From Planctomycetota bacterium (lineage in GTDB: Bacteria; Planctomycetota; Brocadiia; Brocadiales; Bathyanammoxibiaceae), in NCBI GenBank assembly GCA_030623665.1, contig JAUXLO010000034.1, forward strand, positions 1-11,167: DNA of 11,167 nt, read 5' to 3'. The notes beneath the pieces are model-generated. The model saw nothing but the letters and a program-made list of their open reading frames with translations, was not told the origin of the DNA and did not search any database. Position numbers and translations under genes: made by a program. Shown piece after piece: positions 5,587 through 11,167 of this stretch; positions within the stretch are counted from its first letter, which is position 1; each line of letters opens with the position of its first letter.

Positions 5587-6024
5587 TCACACCACGTCCT
5601 CTTTTGTGATATGCGGAAAATCTTCCTTTTCGAGACGGTCGGGGCCCTTCTCAAGGCCGTATGACTCCTGGACCTGCACCCTTATAAAATAACCTGCCGT
5701 GAACATGCAGACCGCAAAGCCGAGGCCGTACATGTAATTAACGTCATAATTCTTTGACACAAGACAGTACGAAATAAAGAATACCAGGGCATTCGCCGCC
5801 GAGCCTGTCACTATCGCGTACCAGCCCGGGCGGTCATACCTTATTATGCCTATGCTCAACACGAATATAAAGATCAGGCCGTTCAGGATGGTAAGCGGGG
5901 TTATCTGGCCGAGGACAAACAGCGGGACGCCGATGCAGGCGGCCGTCAGCGCCATGAACGTTATAAAGGCCGCTTTGAGCCTGAGCGGCCGGCCCATATC
6001 CGTCCTTATCACCGAGCGTCTCAC
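5587..6024 (-). CDS. Small four-helix membrane protein, unknown function
   Basis: 145 residues with about four hydrophobic segments: 18-39, 43-62, 68-89 and 96-115, then a charged, acidic cytoplasmic-type tail (120-145, ending KEDVV). Arg/Lys residues near the N-terminus and after helices 2 and 4 suggest both ends in the cytoplasm. Start chosen: GTG at 6024, whose last bases overlap the TGA stop of the symporter gene (GTGA), with a strong AGGAGG eight bases upstream. A longer reading from ATG 6252 would lie wholly inside the symporter gene in another frame. Tight coupling suggests it works with, or is expressed in proportion to, the symporter. I do not recognise a family. Confidence 0.75.
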   Translation of the reverse strand: MRRSVIRTDMGRPLRLKAAFITFMALTAACIGVPLFVLGQITPLTILNGLIFIFVLSIGIIRYDRPGWYAIVTGSAANALVFFISYCLVSKNYDVNYMYGLGFAVCMFTAGYFIRVQVQESYGLEKGPDRLEKEDFPHITKEDVV

Positions 6025-7757
6025 CTGCGCGTCCTCCTCTGGTGTCTGGAGAAATAGTCCCTGGTCAGATACACCACCACGGGACTGAGTGCGATAATGG
6101 CAATGAGGTTGGGGAAAGCCATTGACGCGTTTGCGATATCGGAAAAACCCCACACGAACCGCAGCTGTGTCATGGCCCCCAGGAACAGGAACATGAGATA
6201 GACGCACCTGTACGGCAGCAGCGCTGCCGGACCGAATAAATACCGAGCGCACCGGTCGCCGTAATACGACCAGCTTATGGCCGTCGAGATGGCAAAGAGT
6301 ATCAGCCCGGTGGTGACTATATAGCCCCCCACAACGGGTATCCCCGCATTGAAGGCGTTCTTGGTAAGCACCGACGAGTCAGCACCGCTCATCCACTGCC
6401 CGGTGATTATAATGACGAGACCCGTCAGGGAGCATAATATCAGGGTATCTACCAGTGGTTCCAGGAGCGCCACAAGCCCCTCCCGCACGGGTTCCTTGGT
6501 CCTTGCCGCCGCATGGGCGATGGCCGCGCTCCCAAGCCCCGCCTCATTGGAGAAGACGGCCCTCTTTATCCCCCAGTTAATGGTAAACAGCACCGTGGCC
6601 CCTGCAAACCCGCCCGCCGCAGCGGTGGGGGTGAAGGCGTGGTAAAATATCTGGCGAAACGCATCGGGCACCTCACTGATATTCCAAAAAATAATCGCCA
6701 GCGCACCCACCGTATATATGATACTCATTATGGGGACCAGGCGGCTTGCCACGTGGCCGATGCGTCTGATACCGCCGATAATGACCGCACCCACCACGGC
6801 GCAGATAATGAGACCGATTACGGCCCGCCAGGCCCATTTCTGCGGCACCGTGGTGGCTATCTCGTTCTCCGACAACCGGTTAAGCGACCCGTCTTTTTTG
6901 AGGAGGCCAAGCTCTCTCAGTGTGGCAGCCTCGCCGTACGGCTGTAGTGAGAACCTGCCGTCGCCCAGCGTATGGTTGGTCAGCACGATGCTGTTCTGGT
7001 CGTTTGCTATTGAGGCCGTCACCCGGCCCTTGTTTGAGGGGTTGTTGTTGATGAGGTTGAGGAGGTCCTCCACGGTCTCGGCGCCTGCCACCTTGACCAC
7101 GAAAGAGCTGCCGTCTCTCAGGTCTATCTGAAACCCGGCATCGTCTCCATGCGTGATGCCCCTGCCGCCGTTCAGTTTTGAGAGCGGTTCGTCGGGATAA
7201 TATTTGGGCAGTGCGAACTGGTCGATAAAGGCGATGGTCACGGAGTTGGACTGCACCATGTTGCCCCCGCCGAAGGTTGCCACCAACCCGGAGCATGCAA
7301 ACACTATGGCCAGCCACCTGAAGCGCGGGCCGAGGCCTCGTTCTATATAGTACATGGGCCCGCCGCTTACCGTGCCGTCCTCGTGATGCACCCTGTACTT
7401 CTGCGCCAGCGTGCACTCGGCGTATTTTATGGCCATGCCCAGGAACCCGGACACCCACATCCAGAAGAGCGCCCCCGGTCCGCCGGCATGTATGGCGGTC
7501 GCCACGCCTGCGATATTGCCCACCCCCACGGTCGCAGAGAGTGCGGCGCAGAGGGCCTGAAAATGGGTGACGTCGCCGGGGTCCCCCTCCTTGCTGTACT
7601 TCCCCATGGTAATGGCAATGCTGTGTGGGACCCTTCGCACCTGGGGGAAGAGGAGGCGCGCCGTGTAAAAACAGCCGGTGGCCAGTATGAGTATGACAAG
7701 CGGCAGCCCGAATATATAACCCGCAACGAGCTCCAGTGCGTTAGCTATACTATCCAT
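6021..7757 (-). CDS. AGCS-family Na+/alanine (or glycine) symporter with an inserted extracytoplasmic domain
   Basis: 578 residues, against the usual 440-490 for the alanine/glycine:cation symporter family (LeuT-fold). Family signatures: SATVGVGNIAGVA (74-86), GGPGALFWMWVSGFLGM (92-108, the PROSITE-type Na:alanine signature), GGGNMVQSNSV (163-173), GGIRRI (328-333), NWGIKRAVFSNEAGLGSA (394-411) and SYYGDRCARYLFG (497-509). About 11 helices. The extra length is one block, about 187-304, between the helix ending near FIDQF and the helix beginning WAWRAVIG. By the positive-inside rule the block faces the periplasm. ATG 7757 has no clear Shine-Dalgarno; a possible promoter lies so close (7766-7794) that the message might be almost leaderless. 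The stop overlaps the next gene by four bases. Substrate (alanine, glycine or related) is not decided by the sequence. Confidence 0.93.
   Translation of the reverse strand: MDSIANALELVAGYIFGLPLVILILATGCFYTARLLFPQVRRVPHSIAITMGKYSKEGDPGDVTHFQALCAALSATVGVGNIAGVATAIHAGGPGALFWMWVSGFLGMAIKYAECTLAQKYRVHHEDGTVSGGPMYYIERGLGPRFRWLAIVFACSGLVATFGGGNMVQSNSVTIAFIDQFALPKYYPDEPLSKLNGGRGITHGDDAGFQIDLRDGSSFVVKVAGAETVEDLLNLINNNPSNKGRVTASIANDQNSIVLTNHTLGDGRFSLQPYGEAATLRELGLLKKDGSLNRLSENEIATTVPQKWAWRAVIGLIICAVVGAVIIGGIRRIGHVASRLVPIMSIIYTVGALAIIFWNISEVPDAFRQIFYHAFTPTAAAGGFAGATVLFTINWGIKRAVFSNEAGLGSAAIAHAAARTKEPVREGLVALLEPLVDTLILCSLTGLVIIITGQWMSGADSSVLTKNAFNAGIPVVGGYIVTTGLILFAISTAISWSYYGDRCARYLFGPAALLPYRCVYLMFLFLGAMTQLRFVWGFSDIANASMAFPNLIAIIALSPVVVYLTRDYFSRHQRRTRR
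6846..7199 (-). other. Inserted domain resembling a flagellin hook IN motif (FliD-type repeat)
   Basis: Symporter residues 187-304. The order LNGGRGI (195-201), FQIDLRDGSSFVVKV (209-223), ETVEDLLNLINNN (227-239), RVTASIANDQNSIVLTNHT (245-263) and TLRELGLL (279-286) parallels the hook-IN repeat of flagellar hook-associated proteins (LNGG-G-I, DxxRDG, V-D-LxxLINNA, V-A-I, G-LVLTD, A-LGL). This is recognised by eye, not by a search. The reading frame is open through both borders and the borders sit in a normally short loop. Confidence 0.65.
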
Positions 7758-7765
7758 GCAACGAC

Positions 7766-7794
7766 GATTTAGCAGTTTTTACGTCTGTTTTCAA
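7766..7794 (-). promoter_or_regulatory. Possible promoter of the symporter unit
   Basis: On the minus strand: TTGAAA (7794-7789), 17-base spacer, TAAATC (7771-7766) preceded by TGC. The -35 is good and the -10 poor (3 of 6). If used, transcription would begin within a few bases of the ATG at 7757. Confidence 0.3.
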
Positions 7795-7866
7795 GTAGTT
7801 TGTTTAGCCGGCATGAGGACCTGGGGTGGCGTCTGGCAGCCAAATGGGGCGGTTAAACTTGTGTAT

Positions 7867-7888
7867 CAAGAAAAGCCGGCGAGCCGAC
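7867..7888 (-). terminator. Probable Rho-independent terminator of the M50-mnmA unit
   Basis: On the minus strand GTCGG-CTCG-CCGGC (7888-7875, one G-T pair) is followed by TTTTCTTG. It lies 29 bases after the stop of the secreted lysozyme-like gene. The gap 7758-7916 holds nothing else that I can support. Confidence 0.5.
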
Positions 7889-7916
7889 GAAAAACCTTAT
7901 GGACCAAACGGACGTC

Positions 7917-8336
7917 CTACTTCCCTTCTTTCTCCTGCCGCTCCTTCTTTAGAAAGAACCGGACGTTGCCCAGCCAGTTTTTATTCACCTTTTTTGCGTA
8001 CTCGCTTACGCCCTTCCCCTTGGTAGGGGCGTATCTTGAGCCCAGAAATTTCAGGAAGGTGTCATACTCCTTGTGGCCGTATTCAGTGTAACGCTTCCGG
8101 TTATCCTTTATGGTGTTCAGGCATATCTTACGTGCGTCCGCCTCGTCAGTGTAAGGGATGGAGCGGATCCCGTATAGATAGGTCGCTTTTTCCCCGCCCT
8201 CTGCCCTGAAGATGGCGTCTGCTATCTCATCGTCGGTGTAGGTCTCAGCGGATGCGGAAGCGGGAAGGCTTATTAGCGCAATCAGCGCGAAAATGATAAT
8301 CATGGACGGCATTGTCATCAGAATCTTTTGTTTCAT
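7917..8336 (-). CDS. Small secreted lysozyme/transglycosylase-like protein
   Basis: 139 residues with a Sec signal peptide (MKQKI, hydrophobic 8-26, cleavage likely after ASASA at 30). The mature part has the pattern DDEIADAIFRAEGGEKATYLYGI (35-57), ARKICLNTIKDNRKRY (68-83), FLKFLGSRYAP (94-104), NKNWLGNV (118-125). This resembles small exported proteins annotated as hypothetical or transglycosylase-like; Glu46 in RAEGG is the plausible catalytic acid. That enzymatic role is an inference. Start: ATG 8336, overlapping the mnmA stop as ATGA, where the signal peptide begins. An in-frame ATG at 8414 would put a charged 26-residue leader before the signal and overlap mnmA by about 80 bases. Translation is probably coupled to mnmA. 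Confidence 0.75.
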   Translation of the reverse strand: MKQKILMTMPSMIIIFALIALISLPASASAETYTDDEIADAIFRAEGGEKATYLYGIRSIPYTDEADARKICLNTIKDNRKRYTEYGHKEYDTFLKFLGSRYAPTKGKGVSEYAKKVNKNWLGNVRFFLKKERQEKEGK

Positions 8337-9478
8337 ATAGATACTTTCGAGTTTCTGTGGAGAGGGCTTGCGGGGGTTGAGGGTGCGCTTAAAGGGGTTT
8401 TTCGCTTTATCCATCCCCCTCCCAGGACTGTGTCTTTAGCATAAAAGACCGCGGCCTGTCCGGGTGTAACGGCCTTTTGCGGCTCGTCAAAGACCACCCT
8501 CACCACATCGTCTTTGACCGGGCGGATGGTGGCCGAAGCGGGCCTATGCTTGTACCGTATCTTCACCTCTGCCCTGAAATTTTCGGCCGCCGGTTTTTTT
8601 ATGGATACCCAGTTAAGGTCCGAGACGAGGAATTCCGATACAAGCGTCTCATCGTCCCTCCCCACGGTCACCACCTGGCCCACCGGGTCTATGTCCACCA
8701 CGTAGTAGGGCTCCCCCATGGCTATACCAAGGCCCCTGCGCTGGCCTATGGTGAAGAACTGGATGCCGGGGTGGTTTCCCAGCACCCTTCCGCGGGTGTC
8801 TTTTATAAGTCCTGGTGTGGCGGCACCTTCCATGCGTTCTCGGATAAGCCCTCCGTAGCCCTCCTCCGGGACGAAGCATACCTCCTGGCTGTCCGGCTTT
8901 GCCTTGGTCCTCAGGCCCAGTTCACCCGCCTTTTTCCTTACCTCCTCCTTGGTCCACTCCCCCAGGGGGAAGAGGGCGTGCGCAAGTTGCTCCTGTGACA
9001 GGGGGAAGAGTACGTAGGACTGGTCCTTCCGGCCGTCACGAGCGGCCTTTAAGCTATAACGCCTCCCCGTCAGTGCCAGTCTTGCATAATGACCCGTTGC
9101 AAGGTAAGCGGCGCCAATATCACCTGCAAATCTCAGCAGTTTACCGAATTTCAGGGTCTGGTTGCATATTATGCACGGGTTGGGCGTCCTGCCCCGCGTA
9201 TACTCGGCACAGAAATAGTCAACCAACCCCTCAAACGCCCCCTTGAAATTGAGCACGTAGAAGGGGATGTCAAGGGACTCTGCTACCCTCTCCGCGTCAT
9301 GCGCATCCTCCACGCTGCAACAGCTCCTGGCCCTGGGCTCATCTGCCGTAGCGGCCCCGGACAGGTTGCCCATCCTCATAAACAACCCAACTACGTCGTA
9401 GCCCTGCTCTCTCAGCAGGTAGGCGGCGACACTACTGTCCACACCGCCGCTCATGGCTATAACCGCCTTTTTCTTCAT
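8333..9478 (-). CDS. mnmA: tRNA-specific 2-thiouridylase MnmA
   Basis: 381 residues. MnmA activates C2 of U34 in tRNA-Lys, -Glu and -Gln with ATP and replaces the oxygen by sulfur from a persulfide donor. Visible: the PP-loop SGGVDSS (10-16); NPCIICNQTLKFG (100-112), whose Cys105 in the CN pair is the usual nucleophile; SQEVCFVPE (197-205) with Cys201 as the second catalytic cysteine; FFTIGQRRGLG (241-251); and the C-terminal beta-barrel with YKHRPA (309-314) to VLGGGWI (351-357). A 20-odd-residue Ser/Pro-rich tail follows the normal end. ATG 9478 matches the family N-terminus (MKKKAVIAMSGG); the ribosome site is weak. It lies 44 bases after the M50 gene. TusA and DsrEFH-type proteins encoded about 6 kb away could supply its sulfur, as TusABCDE does in E. 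coli, but no TusE is visible. Confidence 0.96.
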   Translation of the reverse strand: MKKKAVIAMSGGVDSSVAAYLLREQGYDVVGLFMRMGNLSGAATADEPRARSCCSVEDAHDAERVAESLDIPFYVLNFKGAFEGLVDYFCAEYTRGRTPNPCIICNQTLKFGKLLRFAGDIGAAYLATGHYARLALTGRRYSLKAARDGRKDQSYVLFPLSQEQLAHALFPLGEWTKEEVRKKAGELGLRTKAKPDSQEVCFVPEEGYGGLIRERMEGAATPGLIKDTRGRVLGNHPGIQFFTIGQRRGLGIAMGEPYYVVDIDPVGQVVTVGRDDETLVSEFLVSDLNWVSIKKPAAENFRAEVKIRYKHRPASATIRPVKDDVVRVVFDEPQKAVTPGQAAVFYAKDTVLGGGWIKRKTPLSAPSTPASPLHRNSKVSI

Positions 9479-9522
9479 GTCGGGAACTCGGCAAAAAACT
9501 GCACTTTCGCCTATTACATCGC

Positions 9523-10326
9523 TTAAGGTGCCTCGAATTTTAACGGCGCAGGAGTAAAACACACTGCGAAGATAATGAGCAGGGCCACACCTATCAGTTT
9601 TCTCCTGCTGTCAAGCCCGGTGAATTCGTCCAGGGGCGCCGGGTGGCGAAACCCAAAAACGAGTAACAGCATGGCGAACAGTAACCATCCCGGATAGTAA
9701 AACACCGCTATACAACAGAACGCAAAAATACCCATCCTGTAGACAAGCTCACTTTTTCTTCCGAGGAGGGCGTAGATGATGTGGCCGCCGTCCAGTTGTC
9801 CTATGGGCAGGAGGTTTAATGCAGTTACAAATAACCCCGCCCAACCCGCAAACGCAATCGGGTGGAGGTATATGTCGAATCCCTCCGGCACGTTTCCGAC
9901 GACCGCATTGGCAAGGAAGGTAAAGAGCAAGGGTTCGCCGAGTCCCATATAATGTGTGTCCTCGGTGGTAGGCACTGCGTGCACCTCTGAGAGGCTGAGC
10001 CCGATGATGACAGCGGGGATGGCAAAGACCAGTCCGGCCAGGGGGCCCGCTGCTCCTATGTCGAACAGCGCCTTCTTGCTGGGAATGTGGCCCCGCATCT
10101 TAATCAGTGCACCGAACGTGCCGAAGGGCGGAAAGGGCACGGGGATAAAAAACGGCGCCGTAGCCTCCACGCCGTATTTCCTGCACATGACAAAGTGTCC
10201 CATCTCATGGGACAGGAGTATGGTCATTATGGCCATGGAATAATACGGGCCGTTGACCAGATAAGTGGTGCACGCAGTGCAAACAAATAGAATTATGTTG
10301 GTTCTGTATTTTTGAAAGAATTCCAT
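9523..10326 (-). CDS. M50-family site-2-type membrane metalloprotease
   Basis: 267 residues, integral membrane zinc protease. Zinc motif HEMGH (40-44) sits at the end of the first hydrophobic region, and the second motif NLLPIGQLDGGHI (171-183) gives the LDG aspartate (Asp179). Between them: the PVPFPPFGTFGALIKMRG region (62-79) and GAAGPLAGLVFAIPAVIIG (91-109), typical of the S2P group that resembles plant EGY proteins, without a PDZ domain. Further helices cover about 156-175, 195-230 and 242-258. Such enzymes cleave membrane-anchored regulators or remnant signal peptides; the substrate here is unknown. ATG 10326 has AAGGA nine bases upstream. It heads the unit M50 - mnmA - lysozyme-like gene, from the promoter at 10377-10405. 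Confidence 0.93.
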   Translation of the reverse strand: MEFFQKYRTNIILFVCTACTTYLVNGPYYSMAIMTILLSHEMGHFVMCRKYGVEATAPFFIPVPFPPFGTFGALIKMRGHIPSKKALFDIGAAGPLAGLVFAIPAVIIGLSLSEVHAVPTTEDTHYMGLGEPLLFTFLANAVVGNVPEGFDIYLHPIAFAGWAGLFVTALNLLPIGQLDGGHIIYALLGRKSELVYRMGIFAFCCIAVFYYPGWLLFAMLLLVFGFRHPAPLDEFTGLDSRRKLIGVALLIIFAVCFTPAPLKFEAP

Positions 10327-10376
10327 TGAGGATTGTCCTTAAGGCAAGGAATAGAACAATCTTATGAACAATAATG

Positions 10377-10405
10377 ATTTTAGCCCGGCCTGTAAGCCTT
10401 GTCAA
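10377..10405 (-). promoter_or_regulatory. Predicted strong sigma70 promoter of the M50-mnmA unit
   Basis: On the minus strand: -35 TTGACA (10405-10400), 17-base spacer, -10 TAAAAT (10382-10377). Predicted start near 10370, about 44 bases before the ATG. Confidence 0.8.
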
Positions 10406-10406
10406 G

Positions 10407-10432
10407 CACAAACGGTTTGACAACCGCTTGTG
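10407..10432. promoter_or_regulatory. Imperfect dyad centred on the hemB -35 box (candidate operator)
   Basis: CACAAACGGTT (10407-10417) and AACCGCTTGTG (10422-10432) pair at 10 of 11 positions around TGAC. The centre coincides with the hemB -35 and the left edge lies next to the opposite promoter's -35, so one protein could affect both. Chance is possible. Confidence 0.4.
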
Positions 10433-10445
10433 GCAATCCTATAAT
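10417..10445 (+). promoter_or_regulatory. Consensus sigma70 promoter of hemB
   Basis: -35 TTGACA (10417-10422), 17-base spacer, -10 TATAAT (10440-10445): full consensus in both boxes with optimal spacing. Predicted start near 10452, leader about 33 bases. The -35 boxes of this promoter and the divergent M50 promoter are 11 bases apart. Confidence 0.85.
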
Positions 10446-10484
10446 GTGCCCTTTAGTCCCTATTTATAAAGGAGATGGTACTGC

Positions 10485-11167
10485 ATGTTGTTTCCAAGCT
10501 ACCGTCCCAGGCGGCTTCGCAGCAAAGAGGCGATCAGGAGGCTTGTCAGGGAGACAGACCTCAGCGTGAACGACCTGATAATGCCCCTCTTCGTGAGGCC
10601 GGGTAAGGGCGTAAGGAAGCAAATCGCCTCCATGAAGGGCAACTACCAGATGTCCGCTGACGTCCTGGCCAAGGAGGCGAAGGAGCTGGAAAAGCGGGGG
10701 ATTCCCGGCTTGATACTCTTCGGCATCCCGGAGGCCAAGGACCCCCAGGCCACGGGCGCCTACGCCGATGACGGCATCGTGCAGAGGGGAATAGAAGCAA
10801 TAAAGGAGAAGACAAAGGATATATTGGTAATCACGGACGTCTGCCTCTGTGAGTATACGGACCACGGTCACTGCGGCCACGTAGTAAAGGATAAACGCAC
10901 CGGACGATTTGACGTTGACAATGACGCCACGCTGGAACTCCTCAAAAAGACCGCCCTATCCCATGCCAAGGCCGGCGCCGACATAGTTGCGCCCAGCGAT
11001 ATGATGGACGGCCGCGTGGGTGCAGTAAGGCAGGTACTTGACGGGGAAGGATTCCACAACATACCGATAATGTCGTATGCAGCGAAGTACGCCTCATCCT
11101 TCTACGGCCCGTTCCGGGATGCGGCCGAATCGCCGCCAAAATTTGGAGACAGGCGCACCTACCAGAT
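10485..11167 (+). CDS. hemB: Porphobilinogen synthase (delta-aminolevulinate dehydratase), 3' end off window
   Basis: The first 227 residues of about 320-330. HemB condenses two 5-aminolevulinate molecules to porphobilinogen in the tetrapyrrole pathway, as a cytosolic homo-octamer. N-terminal RPRRLR (7-12) and MPLFVRPG (33-40) are typical. [14 protein letters not shown] (118-131) gives the three-cysteine zinc site (Cys120, Cys122, Cys130), so this is a zinc-type enzyme and not the Mg-only form. [12 protein letters not shown] (169-180) and [17 protein letters not shown] (197-213) follow; Lys201 is one of the Schiff-base lysines, and the second lies beyond the window. ATG 10485 has AAGGAG ten bases upstream; an ATG inside that sequence (10475) is in the wrong place for a ribosome site. 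Transcribed from the consensus promoter at 10417-10445. Confidence 0.97.
   Translation, partial: MLFPSYRPRRLRSKEAIRRLVRETDLSVNDLIMPLFVRPGKGVRKQIASMKGNYQMSADVLAKEAKELEKRGIPGLILFGIPEAKDPQATGAYADDGIVQRGIEAIKEKTKDILVITDVCLCEYTDHGHCGHVVKDKRTGRFDVDNDATLELLKKTALSHAKAGADIVAPSDMMDGRVGAVRQVLDGEGFHNIPIMSYAAKYASSFYGPFRDAAESPPKFGDRRTYQ

Noticed and set aside
6025-6252. N-terminal extension of the small membrane protein from ATG 6252
   Set aside because: It lies fully within the symporter gene in another frame with shadow-like composition; the GTG at 6024 has AGGAGG and the GTGA overlap.
6880-7458. 192-codon minus-strand frame inside the symporter gene
   Set aside because: It is the +1/-1 shadow of the symporter, rich in Arg/Gly/Gln as expected from frame-shifted GC-rich DNA. 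It is not a sign of frameshift, since the main frame is intact across it.
8337-8414. Longer start (ATG 8414) for the secreted lysozyme-like protein, despite a GGGAGG nearby
   Set aside because: It would bury the signal peptide behind 26 charged residues and overlap the mnmA tail; the ATGA overlap at 8333-8336 is a better start.
8477-8998. 173-codon plus-strand frame opposite mnmA
   Set aside because: Antisense to a fully conserved MnmA; no ribosome site or recognisable domain.

Overview
The window is bacterial and gene-dense, with about 14 genes, short gaps, several 4-bp stop/start overlaps, sigma70-type promoters and Shine-Dalgarno sequences. Gram-negative cell architecture is likely: an integral-membrane site-2 protease, a Na+/amino-acid symporter, and secreted proteins with Sec signal peptides. 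Ile-ATA and Arg-AGG codons are common and base composition is moderately GC-rich. A membrane-bound Hdr-like iron-sulfur protein beside DsrEFH/TusA/ThiF sulfur-handling genes suggests an anaerobe or a lineage with respiratory sulfur or thiol chemistry (for example Planctomycetota/Brocadiae, Nitrospirota or Desulfobacterota). I cannot fix the phylum from sequence alone, and no mobile element, phage gene or CRISPR array is visible.

Left block (about 1-3744, minus strand): an operon reading leftward, tusA - thiF/moeB-like E1 - dsrE - dsrF - dsrH - tusA - membrane b-type-cytochrome/HdrD-like Fe-S protein (cut by the left edge). It looks like a sulfur relay (TusA and DsrEFH carry persulfide, the E1-like protein activates a carboxyl or thiol carrier) feeding or fed by a membrane thiol/disulfide electron-transfer enzyme. 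No dsrAB or dsrC is in view.

Centre-left (3745-5502, plus strand): a compact divergent promoter region in which a perfect 13-bp-arm dyad overlaps the -35 boxes of both promoters. It drives tusA leftward and a DUF151 bifunctional-nuclease-family gene rightward. A tRNA-Ser(UGA) begins on the very next base after that gene's stop codon. Then comes a secreted protein made of nine exact-length 24-residue MORN/YwqK-type repeats plus a partial tenth.

Right block (5587-10326, minus strand): two units. The M50 site-2 protease, mnmA (tRNA 2-thiouridylase) and a small secreted lysozyme-like protein share a strong promoter at 10377-10405 and end at a probable terminator near 7870. Next is an AGCS Na+/alanine symporter overlapping a small four-helix membrane protein. 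The symporter carries an extra domain of about 118 residues in a predicted periplasmic loop; it closely resembles the flagellin-hook-IN repeats of FliD-type proteins and is the most surprising object in the window.

Right edge (10417-11167, plus strand): hemB (porphobilinogen synthase), transcribed from a consensus promoter divergent from the M50 promoter and cut by the window end. Functionally the window joins sulfur trafficking (TusA/DsrEFH/ThiF, with MnmA as a possible sulfur consumer), redox membrane enzymology, tetrapyrrole synthesis and transport.
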